DNA from: an uncultured Opitutaceae bacterium
Lineage (GTDB): Bacteria; Verrucomicrobiota; Verrucomicrobiia; Opitutales; Opitutaceae
Length of the DNA stretch: 64,000 nt
NCBI GenBank assembly: GCA_903862935.1
Contig: CAIOZY010000057.1
Location: 57,750-121,749, forward strand
Direction: 5' to 3'
Shown piece by piece: positions 27,179 through 36,136 of this stretch (position 1 is its first letter; each line of letters begins with the position of its first letter). The position numbers and the translations under genes were made by a program. The notes below the pieces were generated by a model. That model was not told the DNA's origin. It made no database searches and saw only the letters and a program-made list of their open reading frames with translations.

Positions 27179-27979
27179 ATGAAGTGCTTTTTCGACCTGC
27201 AGGAGGACGCGTTCTACTTCGAGGCGTACGCGGACATGCTCAAAGCCGCGATCACCTCCCTTCAGCGCCATACCCAGCTCGAGCCCCATGTGGTCTATGA
27301 CGGCCGGCCCAACGCCCTCACCGCATGGCTTGCCTCCCGCGGCGTGGGGCTGATCCCCCACCGGTGCCTTTTGTATCCGGAACTGGTGCGGCTGGACCGC
27401 GAGACGGGGGACCCGCTCTACCTCCGGCACGGCCCCGGGATCCTCCTGAAACTCGACCTGACGGACCTGTGCGTGGAGCGCGGGTGGGGGGAGGAGACGG
27501 TGCTCTTCTGCGACTGCGACGTTCTCTTCGAGGGGAACCCGGCCGGGGACCTGCCGGACCTGGGGACGAGCTTTTTTGCGGCGGCCCCGGAGGACGACCC
27601 GGGCGCCCCGGAGCGCCTGAACACGGGGGTCCTCCTGATCAACGTCGCCGCCCTGCACCCGTACGCCGCGGCGCTGCGGGAGTTCATGGTCCGGATCCTT
27701 CCGGAGGCCGTTAGGACAAGCTGGGACCAGGACGCCTTCCGGAGGTTCTTTCGGCACGGCGGATGGAAGACCCTTCCCCCCGAGCTGAACTGGAAGCCGT
27801 ACTGGGGCGAGAACTCCCTGGCCCGGATCGTGCACTTCCACGGGCCGAAACCCTTCCTGCGAAGCGAGATCGCGGCCGGCCGGGTCCATGCGGCGCACGC
27901 CCCGCTTCTCGGGCCGGGCTTCGACCACTACTGCGCGCGCTGGGACGAGGCCTTTGCAGAGGCCGCGCTGCCGCGGTGA
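27179..27979 (+). CDS. GT8-like glycosyltransferase
   Basis: 266 residues of a GT-A type fold. The metal-binding D-x-D is D112-C-D114 in LFCDCDVLF, followed by LNTGVLLINV and the C-terminal ELNWKPYWG and IVHFHGPKP, the same order as in family 8 galactosyl/glucosyltransferases that modify LPS. It is the last gene of the coupled plus-strand set starting at 21216. The donor is unknown. Confidence 0.75.
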   Translation: MKCFFDLQEDAFYFEAYADMLKAAITSLQRHTQLEPHVVYDGRPNALTAWLASRGVGLIPHRCLLYPELVRLDRETGDPLYLRHGPGILLKLDLTDLCVERGWGEETVLFCDCDVLFEGNPAGDLPDLGTSFFAAAPEDDPGAPERLNTGVLLINVAALHPYAAALREFMVRILPEAVRTSWDQDAFRRFFRHGGWKTLPPELNWKPYWGENSLARIVHFHGPKPFLRSEIAAGRVHAAHAPLLGPGFDHYCARWDEAFAEAALPR

Positions 27980-28034
27980 GTTTGACTCGGCTTGGCGGGG
28001 GTGATTGTGTGCCGGATTGGAGGGAATCCGAACC

Positions 28035-28853
28035 ATGACCTTGCGCCTTCTCGGAGTCTCAATTGTGCTGGCGGCGCTCCTTGCGCCGGCCCAAGCCCAG
28101 AATTCTCAGGTCACCTTCCCTGGGAACCGGGGGATCACGACTCTTGTTCTCGGGATGGACATCTCCAACGGAATCGTGGCCCCCTCGTCGGGTAGCCACG
28201 TCCGGGTACCTCCCTACGAGTGGGTCACCCTGCAGGTGCCCTCGAGCTGGACCTACCCGATCCAGTGGTGGAAGGACGGTAAGCCGATCGCCGGGGCGAC
28301 CGGGACAAGCCTTCTGCTCGCCCCCGCCGTCCAGTCCGACTCCGGCTCCTACGGCATCACCGGCGCCCCCTTCCCGCTGATCGCGACCCCGGTCGCCCTC
28401 GACGTCGTCCCGGCCGGCCACGCCGCGAACTTCTCCGCGCGGCTCCAACTCGCCCCGGGCTCCGGTTCCCAGACGATCGGCTTTGTGGTCGCGGGAAAGA
28501 CGGCGGCCTCGTACCTGTTCCGGGCCGTCGGTCCCTCGCTGGCCGCGTTCGGGATCGCCCAGCCGGCCTCTGTTCCGCATTTCCGGGTGTTCGACTCGTC
28601 GGGTAAACAGGTCTCGTTTACCCGCGTGGCTCTCGCCTGGGACTGGCCTGCGACCTTTGCCTCGGTCGGGGCCTTTCCGCTCACCGGAGGGGAGCTTCCG
28701 GGCTCGGCCTACGACGTCTACCCGATTGCCCCCGGGGCCTACACGGTCGAGGTGAGCGACGATTCGGGAAAGGGCGGCACGGTTCTCTTCGAGGCCTATG
28801 ACGGGGCGAGCCTTATCCCGCTGGGAGCGGTGGTCGTGGTCTCGGGGGGCTGA
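28035..28853 (+). CDS. secreted Ig-like protein with the verrucomicrobial 'LIRA-GP' type C-terminal module
   Basis: 272 residues with a signal peptide (about 1-22, cut after AQA). Residues 60-115 look like an Ig-like domain with QWWKDGKPI. From about 140 a beta-rich module has IGFVVAG, YLFRAVGPSLAAFG and GAYTVEVS, the same order of motifs as the two C-terminal repeats of the metalloprotease at 61636. The GGAGGG Shine-Dalgarno at 28019-28024 supports ATG 28035. It is probably exported and surface-exposed; no enzymatic residues were found. It sits after the sugar genes with its own upstream region. Confidence 0.72.
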   Translation: MTLRLLGVSIVLAALLAPAQAQNSQVTFPGNRGITTLVLGMDISNGIVAPSSGSHVRVPPYEWVTLQVPSSWTYPIQWWKDGKPIAGATGTSLLLAPAVQSDSGSYGITGAPFPLIATPVALDVVPAGHAANFSARLQLAPGSGSQTIGFVVAGKTAASYLFRAVGPSLAAFGIAQPASVPHFRVFDSSGKQVSFTRVALAWDWPATFASVGAFPLTGGELPGSAYDVYPIAPGAYTVEVSDDSGKGGTVLFEAYDGASLIPLGAVVVVSGG

Positions 28854-28857
28854 GGGC

Positions 28858-29640
28858 CTAGCCGCCGAGGTTTCCCAGGATCAGGCTGGTCCGGTAGCCC
28901 ATCCGCACCGACCCGTTCACCTGGCACCGAACAAAGAGTTCGCGCAAGGCCTCCCGCAGCGGCGCAACGCGCGGATCGCCCGGTGGCGGAGCAAACGATG
29001 AGGACATGAATCGGCCCACGATCCCCGCAAGATCCAGATCCTGGAAGTTGCCGAAGCGGTGCTCTGTCCAGGCCCCGGGGCCAAAGAACGAGTCGTAGGA
29101 ACTCGCTGCGTCTTCGACTCGCTGGCGAACCGCGCCGAAGTCGGTCCCGAACCTCTCCTTGAGCCCCTCAAAGCCCCGGGCGACATCCGAGTCGTCCGTG
29201 ATGGGCGCGTTCCACGCCAGGGCGCACCGACCCCCGGGCCGGGCAATCCGGGAGAACTCCGCCCGGGTGGGCCCCAGATCGAACCAGTGGAAGGCCTGGG
29301 CGCAGGTGATCAGGTCGACCGAGTGCGCGGCCAGGCCTGTGCGCTCGGCGGTCCCTTTGACGCTTGAAAAACCCGGCATGTCCGACAGCGCGGCCTCGGC
29401 GGCCTCCCGCATCGGGTCGTTCGGCTCTACGGCTAAGACCCCGGCGCCGGTTTCAAGGAGCAGCCGGGTGAAGATCCCGGTCCCGGAGCCGATGTCGGCC
29501 ACCGCGGCTCCGGGGCCGAGCCCGGCCTTCGCCCGCAGGAAGGCGATCAGGCCTTTCGGGTAACTCGGCCGGTACCGGACGTAGTCGTCGACGCGGTTCG
29601 AGAAGCGGCCCAGGGGGTCGAGGGATTTCTCCGATGCCAT
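28858..29640 (-). CDS. class I SAM-dependent methyltransferase (UbiE/trans-aconitate type)
   Basis: 260 residues. SAM motif I is VADIGSGTG at 48-55, and VDLITCAQAFHWFD is a typical motif for the small-molecule methyltransferase group that includes trans-aconitate 2-methyltransferase. No link to polysaccharide synthesis can be read from sequence. ATG 29640 is chosen because an upstream in-frame extension has no homology. It converges with the secreted Ig-like gene. Confidence 0.8.
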   Translation of the reverse strand: MASEKSLDPLGRFSNRVDDYVRYRPSYPKGLIAFLRAKAGLGPGAAVADIGSGTGIFTRLLLETGAGVLAVEPNDPMREAAEAALSDMPGFSSVKGTAERTGLAAHSVDLITCAQAFHWFDLGPTRAEFSRIARPGGRCALAWNAPITDDSDVARGFEGLKERFGTDFGAVRQRVEDAASSYDSFFGPGAWTEHRFGNFQDLDLAGIVGRFMSSSFAPPPGDPRVAPLREALRELFVRCQVNGSVRMGYRTSLILGNLGG

Positions 29641-29650
29641 GGTGCCTTTT

Positions 29651-30610
29651 CTAGACGGAAGAGCCCCCACCTGGGGCTCCGTCACCGAACAGGGCGCGCC
29701 AGCGCGCAAGCTCCAGGTCCAGCGCCTGCCGAATCCCCTCGCGGGCCTCCGCAGGCGGCTCCCGCCTCAGGCCCGAGAGGTAGGCGGCAAGGCCCAGGGC
29801 AAGGCGCGTTTCGGAAAAATCGCGCGGGTCCCGCATGAACTCTTCGACGTGGTGGCGGCACCAGCCGCGCAGGCCGAGCACGGCGAGGGTGTCCCGCCAG
29901 CGCAGGGTGAAGCGGTACGTGTTGGCCTCGTCATGGGTCTTGCGGCCCGGGGTCGTGCTGATGTGGTGGCGGACCCGGCTTTGCAGCGCCACCGCGTTGA
30001 GTTTCCCTGCGGCGATCGCCCGCAGGCACAGGTCCACGTCCTCGCACCCGTTCCGGTACCCCTCGTCGAACCCCCGCAGTTCGATCCAAAGCCGCCGCGA
30101 AATCAGGACGCAGGCCCCGGTCAGAAGGCTCACCTCGCGGACCGGGCAAGCCCGGCGCACCGAGGAGCGCGGGAGCACGCGGATGTGCTCGGGTTTTCCC
30201 TTGTGGTTGATGAAGATCCCGGCGTGGTCGACCTTCCCGGTCCGCGCGTCCAATTGGATGTTTCCGACGAGCCCCGCGCGGGGCCCCAGCTGCCGGTGGC
30301 CCTCGAGCATCGGCTCGAGCCAGCCGGGCCCGAGGACCAAGTCATTGTTGAGCAGGACGAGCAGCTCCCCTCGGGCGGCCGAGGAGCCCCGGTTGTTCGC
30401 CGCCGCGAAGCCAAGGTTGCGCTCGTTGAGGATCACCCGGAACGGATTCTTCAGGCCGGCAAGCCAGGCCCGGGTTCCGTCCGTGCTGCCGTCGTCGACC
30501 AAGATGATCTCGTGATCGAGCCCCTTCGGCAGGCTTGCCTGGAGGCTCCCGACCATCGCCCGGGTGAGCTCCAGGCAGTTGTACAGGGGGACGATGAACG
30601 AGACGTGCAT
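29651..30610 (-). CDS. GT2 glycosyltransferase (rhamnosyltransferase-like)
   Basis: 319 residues. The GT-A domain begins directly (VSFIVPLYNC), VDDGSTDG is at 38-45, and the donor motif NND is at 88-90 in LVLLNNDL. This NND form is common in rhamnosyl/fucosamine transferases. ATG 30610 has AAGG six bases upstream and is preferred over a GTG at 30646 that would overlap rfbA. Being next to rfbA/rfbB fits the use of a dTDP sugar. Confidence 0.85.
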   Translation of the reverse strand: MHVSFIVPLYNCLELTRAMVGSLQASLPKGLDHEIILVDDGSTDGTRAWLAGLKNPFRVILNERNLGFAAANNRGSSAARGELLVLLNNDLVLGPGWLEPMLEGHRQLGPRAGLVGNIQLDARTGKVDHAGIFINHKGKPEHIRVLPRSSVRRACPVREVSLLTGACVLISRRLWIELRGFDEGYRNGCEDVDLCLRAIAAGKLNAVALQSRVRHHISTTPGRKTHDEANTYRFTLRWRDTLAVLGLRGWCRHHVEEFMRDPRDFSETRLALGLAAYLSGLRREPPAEAREGIRQALDLELARWRALFGDGAPGGGSSV

Positions 30611-30638
30611 CCGCCTTGGGGGCAGGCCCGGGGGCCGT

Positions 30639-31517
30639 TCAGGCACTGTCGGCGAGGATACCCCTGAGATACGCGCCGTAGGCCGACTTGCCGTGCCGGG
30701 CGATGTTCGCCTCGAGACCCTTGCGATCGATCCAGCCCTGCTGCCAGGCGATCTCCTCGAGGCAGGCGATCTTGAGGCCCTGCCGGTGCTCGATCACCTG
30801 GACAAACTGGGCGGCCTCCAGAAGCGCGTCGTGGGCCCCCGTGTCGAGCCAGGCCGTCCCCCGGCCGAGCAGCTCGACGTGGAGGCGGCCCGCCTCGAGG
30901 TACAGCCGGTTCAGGTCGGTGATCTCGAGCTCCCCGCGCTTCGAGGGCTTGAGCTTGCGGGCGAGGGAGACGACCTCGGAATCGTAGAAGTAGACCCCGG
31001 GGATCGCGTAGTCGGACTTCGGTTTCTCGGGCTTCTCCTCCAGGGAGATCACCCGGCCGTCCGGCGCGAACTCGACGACCCCGTAGGCCTGCGGATTGGA
31101 GACGTGGTAGCCGAAGATCGTGGCCCCCTCCTTGCGGTCGCTGGCGCGCCGGAGGGCCTTCGTGAGCTCGTGGCCGTAGAAAAGGTTGTCGCCCAGGATG
31201 AGGGCCGAGGGCGAGTCGCCGACAAAGTCGGCGCCGATCAAGAAGGCCTGCGCGAGACCATCGGGGCTGGGTTGCTCGGCGTAGCTGAGCTTGAGCCCGA
31301 AGTGGGAGCCGTCGCCCAGGAGCCTCTTGAACAGGGGAAGGTCCTGCGGGGTCGATATGATCAGGATCTCCCGGACTCCGGAGAGCATGAGCACCGACAG
31401 CGGATAGTACACCATCGGCTTGTCGTAGACCGGCATCAGCTGCTTGCTGACCGATATCGTCAGGGGGTACAGGCGCGTCCCGGAGCCGCCCGCGAGGATG
31501 ATGCCTTTGCGCAACAT
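30639..31517 (-). CDS. rfbA: glucose-1-phosphate thymidylyltransferase
   Basis: 292 residues, normal RmlA length. The N-terminal nucleotide-binding pattern [11 protein letters not shown] and [12 protein letters not shown] are intact, and IGDN-type ILGDNLFYG is present. It joins glucose-1-phosphate and dTTP to give dTDP-glucose, the first step of dTDP-rhamnose and related deoxysugars. The gene is separated from rfbB by 89 bases that contain a possible promoter. Confidence 0.96.
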   Translation of the reverse strand: MLRKGIILAGGSGTRLYPLTISVSKQLMPVYDKPMVYYPLSVLMLSGVREILIISTPQDLPLFKRLLGDGSHFGLKLSYAEQPSPDGLAQAFLIGADFVGDSPSALILGDNLFYGHELTKALRRASDRKEGATIFGYHVSNPQAYGVVEFAPDGRVISLEEKPEKPKSDYAIPGVYFYDSEVVSLARKLKPSKRGELEITDLNRLYLEAGRLHVELLGRGTAWLDTGAHDALLEAAQFVQVIEHRQGLKIACLEEIAWQQGWIDRKGLEANIARHGKSAYGAYLRGILADSA

Positions 31518-31540
31518 GGTGGGTTGGGGTTTTGCCTCCG

Positions 31541-31569
31541 ATCAAAGATCGGCCATGCCCCGCTGACAA
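31541..31569 (-). promoter_or_regulatory. possible promoter for rfbA
   Basis: On the minus strand TTGTCA (31569-31564) and TTTGAT (31546-31541) are 17 bases apart, five and four matches to the sigma70 consensus. The -10 lies in a perfect inverted repeat, CCGATC-AAA-GATCGG at 31538-31552, which could be an operator or part of an RNA hairpin. The region lies between the rfbB stop and the rfbA start. Confidence 0.35.
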
Positions 31570-31606
31570 CCGTTAACCGGCGGAAGTTTGCCGCCGGGCC
31601 GGGCGT

Positions 31607-32671
31607 CTAGGCGCTTCCGAGCCGCTCCCGGGCGTAGCGTTTCGCGGTGATCTCGGCGCACCACGCCCGGTTGGCCAGATACCAGTCGACCGTCTTCTCG
31701 ATGCCGGTGTCGAAGTTCTCCCGGGGCTTCCAGCCGAGCTCGCGGCGGATCTTGGAGGAGTCGATCGCGTAGCGACGGTCATGCCCCGGCCTGTCGGCGA
31801 CGTGTGTGATCAATTCTGCATAGGAGCGTCCGTCCGCCCGCGGGGCCTTCCGGTCGAGCAGCTCGCACACCCGTTGGACGATCTCGATGTTGGGCCGCTC
31901 GTTCAGCCCCCCGATATTGTAGGTCTGGGCGACCCTTCCCTTCCTCAGCACGAGCCAGATCGCCTCCGCGTGGTCCTCCACGTAGAGCCAGTCGCGGACC
32001 TGCTGGCCGTCGCCGTAGACCGGCAAGGGCCTCCGGTCCAGGGCGTTCAGGATCATGAGCGGGATCAATTTCTCAGGGAAATGGTACGGCCCGTAGTTGT
32101 TCGAGCAGTTGGTGGTCAGGGTCGGCAGCCCGTAGGTGTGCTGGTAGGCGCGCACCAGGTGGTCGCTTCCGGCCTTCGAGGCCGCATAGGGGGAGTTCGG
32201 CTCGTACGGCTGCTCCTCGTCCCAGGGGGCCTCGCCGGCGGCCAGGGTCCCGTAGACCTCGTCGGTGGACACGTGCAGGAAGCGGAAGAGCCCCTTCTTC
32301 GGCTCGGGCAGAGCCGACCAGTGCCGGCGCGCAGCGTTGAGGAGCCTCAGGGTCCCCAGGACGTTCGTCTTGACGAACGGCTCGGGGGAGTCGATCGAGC
32401 GGTCGACGTGGGACTCGGCCGCGAAGTTGACGATCGCGTCGAGCTGGTGCTCGGCTAGCAGGCGGGCCACCAGGGGCTCGTCGGCGATGTCGCCCTGGAC
32501 GAATCGGTAGCGGGAGTCGCCGGAGAAATCCTTCAGGTTCGCGGGGTTCCCTGCGTAGGTGAGCAGGTCCAGGTTCACGAGCCGCCCGATGTCGGCCGGC
32601 GGCCCGGAGAGCCTCTGCCGGATGAAGTTGCTGCCGATGAAGCCGCAGCCGCCGGTGACCAGGATGTTCAC
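31607..32671 (-). CDS. rfbB: dTDP-glucose 4,6-dehydratase
   Basis: 354 residues, extended SDR. GGCGFIG at 7-13 binds NAD, and the active site set T136-D137-E138 with Y162 and K166 is complete. It converts dTDP-glucose to dTDP-4-keto-6-deoxyglucose. It lies between the epimerase-reductase-like gene (10 bases upstream) and rfbA, so the three probably form one pathway. Confidence 0.96.
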   Translation of the reverse strand: MNILVTGGCGFIGSNFIRQRLSGPPADIGRLVNLDLLTYAGNPANLKDFSGDSRYRFVQGDIADEPLVARLLAEHQLDAIVNFAAESHVDRSIDSPEPFVKTNVLGTLRLLNAARRHWSALPEPKKGLFRFLHVSTDEVYGTLAAGEAPWDEEQPYEPNSPYAASKAGSDHLVRAYQHTYGLPTLTTNCSNNYGPYHFPEKLIPLMILNALDRRPLPVYGDGQQVRDWLYVEDHAEAIWLVLRKGRVAQTYNIGGLNERPNIEIVQRVCELLDRKAPRADGRSYAELITHVADRPGHDRRYAIDSSKIRRELGWKPRENFDTGIEKTVDWYLANRAWCAEITAKRYARERLGSA

Positions 32672-32681
32672 GGTTTGATCC

Positions 32682-33554
32682 TCACGTCGCCTTCTTCCAC
32701 TCGCGCAGCGCCCGGGCGACCGCCTCGTGGACCTCGGTCATGGCGATCCCGGCGCGGGCGAGCTTCGAGCCGTCCATGACGCAGTTGGACCGGGGCGTCT
32801 TCGCCGCCCTCTGCATAAACTGCGCCTCGTCCGCGAAGAACTTGAAGTCCTTGCGGCAGACTCCGCTTTTTTGGATCTGTTCGACGATCTCGTGGGTGGT
32901 CACGTGCCCGGGGTTGACGACGTTGTAGGTGCCGAACGCGACGCGCTTCTCCCAGCAGGCGAGGGTGGCCTCCACGAACTCCTGCAATTGGGAGATCGAG
33001 TTGGTGGCCTCCAGGAGCGTCTCGTAGCGCATCAGCTTCGTCAGGTAGTTGCGCGGGTTGTCCACATTGTCGAAGGGGATCCTGAGCCTCCAGACGTACA
33101 CCCGGTGCTGCCCCGCCAGGACCTCCTCGCCCAGCGCCTTGGTCCCGCTATAAAACGAGCACGGGCCCGCTCGGAAGGTGAAGTTGGGCGTGTCCTCCTC
33201 GGTGAAGCCCAGGCCGTCCGCCCGCGCCCCGTTGTAAATGCAGCCCGACGAGACGTGCCCCCAGGGAACCCCCGCCTCGGTGCAGGCCTCCGCGACGATT
33301 CCCGGAAGGACGGAGTTGCCGAGCAGGCACTCGGCCTTGTGCAGCTCGCACGCATCGACATTGGGTTTGCCGGTGTAGCCGGCCGCACAGATCAGGAATT
33401 GGGGCCTGGCGTCCCTGAGGACCTTGGCGAGCGCACCCGGGTGGGCGTAGTCGACGTCGGCTCGGGTCAGGCTCCGGAATGCCAGGCCCCGGCGCCTCAG
33501 AAGCGCCTGGTAGGCCTGCCCCACGTAGCCGGAGCCGCCGAGTAGGTAGATCAT
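32682..33554 (-). CDS. UER1/NRS-ER-like bifunctional dTDP-4-keto-rhamnose epimerase-reductase
   Basis: 290 residues, extended SDR. G6-x-x-G9-x-x-G12 binds the cofactor, Y135 and K139 (in FYSGTKALGEE) form the reductase pair. The run TGKPNVDACE, SSGCIY, TEEDTPNFTF, RIPFDNVDNPRNYLTKL and TPRSN..MDGSKL resembles the plant and viral nucleotide-rhamnose synthase/epimerase-reductase (UER1), not bacterial RmlD. C105 and K173 sit where I recall the epimerase acid/base pair of that family. If so, it performs both 3,5-epimerisation and 4-reduction, explaining why rfbC and a normal rfbD are missing here. Start ATG 33554; it precedes rfbB by 10 bases. Confidence 0.78.
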   Translation of the reverse strand: MIYLLGGSGYVGQAYQALLRRRGLAFRSLTRADVDYAHPGALAKVLRDARPQFLICAAGYTGKPNVDACELHKAECLLGNSVLPGIVAEACTEAGVPWGHVSSGCIYNGARADGLGFTEEDTPNFTFRAGPCSFYSGTKALGEEVLAGQHRVYVWRLRIPFDNVDNPRNYLTKLMRYETLLEATNSISQLQEFVEATLACWEKRVAFGTYNVVNPGHVTTHEIVEQIQKSGVCRKDFKFFADEAQFMQRAAKTPRSNCVMDGSKLARAGIAMTEVHEAVARALREWKKAT

Positions 33555-33613
33555 GGGTTTGTCTACGGTTGCCGCAGAGTCGGGGGGGGATCGAGCCAAA
33601 ATTTGGCCGCCCT

Positions 33614-34363
33614 TTAGCGCCTGCGGTAGTCTCCCCGGCTGAAGTACTTCTCCAGCCACACGTACATGCAGATGAAGAAGTAGCGGCTGCCCATCTCCTT
33701 GATCTTCAACTTGGCGACCCCGTGCTTGCGGTTCTGCCAAGTGATCGGGACCACCTTCCAGGTGTAGCCGCGGACAATCGCCTTGAGCGGCAGCTCGATC
33801 GTCAGGTTGAAGTGGGGAGACAGGAAGGGGCGGCAGCCGTCGATCACCTCGCGCCGGTACGCCTTGAAGGCGTTCGTCGTGTCGTTGAGGGGTATGTGGA
33901 AAAGCACCCGGATAAACAGGTTCGCCATCCGGTTGACGAGCAGCTTGACCCGGGGGTAGTCGACAATCCGGCTGCCCCGGATGAAGCGGCTTCCAAAGGC
34001 GCACTCGCAGCCCTCGTTCAGGAGCCGCCAGTAGGTGACCGCGTCCGAGGGCGAGTCCGAGGCGTCGGCCATCATGATGACGACCGCGTCGCCGCGGGCC
34101 CTGCCCAGGCCGCAGGCGACCGCCCGCCCGAACCCGTTTGGGCCCTCGTTGCGGACCGGGACAAGCTGCGGGATCTCGCGGGCGAGGGAGGCCAGGACCT
34201 CCCAGGTCCGGTCCCGGCTCCCGTCGTCGACTACCACGATCTCGTTGGGGATACCCGCCCCGAGGAATTCTTGGTGGATCGCCCGGACCGTGTGCGGAAG
34301 AGAGGCCTCCTCGTCCCGCGCGGGGATTACGACGGAAAATAGCGTGAGGGGTTCCTTGGCCAC
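33614..34363 (-). CDS. GT2 glycosyltransferase, dolichol-phosphate-mannose-synthase-like
   Basis: 249 residues. GT-A domain with VDDGSRDRT (45-53) and acidic motif ADAS from D100. It lacks C-terminal membrane helices, so it is a soluble DPM1/polyprenyl-phosphate type. The C-terminus has WQNRKHGVAKLKIKEM, typical of this group. It probably charges a lipid phosphate with a sugar for one of the GT-C-like membrane proteins. Stop of the next gene upstream is 11 bases away. Confidence 0.87.
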   Translation of the reverse strand: MAKEPLTLFSVVIPARDEEASLPHTVRAIHQEFLGAGIPNEIVVVDDGSRDRTWEVLASLAREIPQLVPVRNEGPNGFGRAVACGLGRARGDAVVIMMADASDSPSDAVTYWRLLNEGCECAFGSRFIRGSRIVDYPRVKLLVNRMANLFIRVLFHIPLNDTTNAFKAYRREVIDGCRPFLSPHFNLTIELPLKAIVRGYTWKVVPITWQNRKHGVAKLKIKEMGSRYFFICMYVWLEKYFSRGDYRRR

Positions 34364-34374
34364 GTGCGGGGCGC

Positions 34375-35445
34375 CTAGAGCGGTGCGGACACGTCCAGCC
34401 AGTCGGGGTGGGCCTCAGCGTGGGCGGCGATTTCGGCGAGGATCGCGTCAGTGGGGGTCTGGGCCCGCCAGGACCAGACCCGCGCGGCCTTCGAGGAATC
34501 CAGGACCATCCAGGGAATGTCGAAGCGGCGCTCTGCCGGGTCGGGCCTGACCTCCCGGCCGCCCCAGCGGGCCTCGCACCAGGCGCTCACTTGCCGCAGG
34601 GACCGGGCCGAGCCCGCGCCGCCGGAGAGGTTCACGATGCGGTCCTCCGAGGGAAGTTTCGGCGCGGAAAACTGCTTCACCAGAAGCGGCAGCAGGTCCC
34701 CGGGGTGCAGGCAGTCGCGGACTTGGTGGCCAAGGCCCCCGAACCCGATGTACTTGAGCGGCCGCCGGCGCAGCCAGCTGTTGAGCCAGAACGAGAAGAT
34801 CCCCTGGTCGGCCCTGCCGAACTGGCCGGCCCCGGCGAGGACGCCGCAGCGGTTGACGAAGACGGGCAGGGCGAAGGCCTCGCCGTACTCGAGGGCCAAG
34901 CACTCGCTGGCGAGCTTGGTCGCCCCGTACAGCGACACGGGGGGGCGGGTCGGGAACGTCTCCGAGACCCCCTCGGGCCCGAAGCCCGGGACGTTGCGGT
35001 CAAAGACCGGGCTGAAGGCCCCGGCCTTCGTCTCGAGACTGAGGGCGGCCAGGGGCTCGATCGAGTAGACCCGGCTGGTGCTCAGCAGGATGAACCCGGA
35101 GCGGTGGCTCTTGCAGTACTCGAGCAGGTTCACGGTCCCGACCAGGTTGTGCTCGACCGTCTGCCGGGAACTCATTTTCCCGTCGGCCCCGGCCAGCACA
35201 CTCGGGTTCGCCGCGGCGTCGATCACCCAGTCGCAGGCCGGAAGGGCCTCCAGGTCGCTCGCCGAACGCAGGTCCGCGTGGAACAGCCGCACCCCGAGTT
35301 TCTTCAGGTCCGGGCGGTTCGTTTCGCTCCCGGGCCGGCTGAAGTTGTCAAACCCGCACAGTTCGTCGCCGGCGCGGGCCTGCGCCAGGGCCCGCGCCAG
35401 GGCGGAGCCGGCAAACCCGCATACGCCGGAGATCAGGATTCGCAT
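34375..35445 (-). CDS. NAD-dependent nucleotide-sugar epimerase, CDP-paratose-2-epimerase-like
   Basis: 356 residues, extended SDR. The N-terminus GVCGFAG (7-13) is the cofactor loop and YGATK gives the Tyr/Lys pair. SRVYS and FVNRCGVLAGAGQFG fit the CDP-paratose/tyvelose epimerase subgroup. No CDP-glucose pathway genes are seen in the window, so a different nucleotide sugar may be the substrate. A second gene of the same subgroup lies at 36137. Confidence 0.78.
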   Translation of the reverse strand: MRILISGVCGFAGSALARALAQARAGDELCGFDNFSRPGSETNRPDLKKLGVRLFHADLRSASDLEALPACDWVIDAAANPSVLAGADGKMSSRQTVEHNLVGTVNLLEYCKSHRSGFILLSTSRVYSIEPLAALSLETKAGAFSPVFDRNVPGFGPEGVSETFPTRPPVSLYGATKLASECLALEYGEAFALPVFVNRCGVLAGAGQFGRADQGIFSFWLNSWLRRRPLKYIGFGGLGHQVRDCLHPGDLLPLLVKQFSAPKLPSEDRIVNLSGGAGSARSLRQVSAWCEARWGGREVRPDPAERRFDIPWMVLDSSKAARVWSWRAQTPTDAILAEIAAHAEAHPDWLDVSAPL

Positions 35446-35454
35446 GGGAAAAGG

Positions 35455-36069
35455 CTAGGGTTGGGGCGTGTTCGCGGGGGGGGGCTGGGAGGCCTTCTTC
35501 TGAGCCTCCTCGTAGGCCTTGCGCTGCTGCATGCTGATGTCGAGCAGGTCGCTGACAAGCATCCGGGCCTCCCGCTCCTCCTTGAGCATCTCAGCGGTTT
35601 TTCCCGGCGGCGGAGGAGGAGGCTGGATCCCCGCTAGGGGCTGCGGGGCGGCCGGGGCGGGGTTCGACGTGAAGCTGGCGCTGGGTTGTCTCGCGGACCG
35701 CACCGTCGGGGCCCCTCCGGAGGCGACGCGCGCATGCCGAAGCCCGACCTCGCGCTGGGAGCCGTCCACGCGGATCACCGCCCGCTCGGTCCTGGGATCG
35801 TAGCTGACGACCTGGATCTTGTCGGCCGTCGATCCGACCGCGATCCAGCGGCTCTTCTTGGCCTGGGTGTCGAAGACGCAAACCTGGATGCCGCCATCGG
35901 TCACGCTAGCGCCCGCCAGCTCATAGGCCTCCGGCGGCCCGCCCGCGGCCGTACCCGCGGCGCCTCCCGCACCCTGGACGAACGGGGAATCCCCGGCCCG
36001 CCCAGCCTGCGGGAGAACCGCAGCGCCGATGGCGCAGCACAGGATCACGGGCTTAATCGCCTGGAGCAT
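35455..36069 (-). CDS. secreted protein with a GspC/PilP-like domain
   Basis: 204 residues with a signal peptide (about 1-25). Residues 52-112 form a short beta domain, with SRWIAVGST and YDPRTERAVIRVDG, that resembles the periplasmic homology region of GspC or PilP, proteins which link secretion machines to secretins. The rest is Pro/Ala-rich with a charged helix near 160-195. No secretion genes are nearby, so its place inside a sugar cluster is unexplained. It has its own upstream gap of 67 bases. Confidence 0.55.
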   Translation of the reverse strand: MLQAIKPVILCCAIGAAVLPQAGRAGDSPFVQGAGGAAGTAAGGPPEAYELAGASVTDGGIQVCVFDTQAKKSRWIAVGSTADKIQVVSYDPRTERAVIRVDGSQREVGLRHARVASGGAPTVRSARQPSASFTSNPAPAAPQPLAGIQPPPPPPGKTAEMLKEEREARMLVSDLLDISMQQRKAYEEAQKKASQPPPANTPQP

Positions 36070-36136
36070 CGTAGGGTGGGACTATGGGCTTTTGCGAAAG
36101 TTTCGTCAAAGGAAAGGAGCCGCCTGCGGCAGTGGG

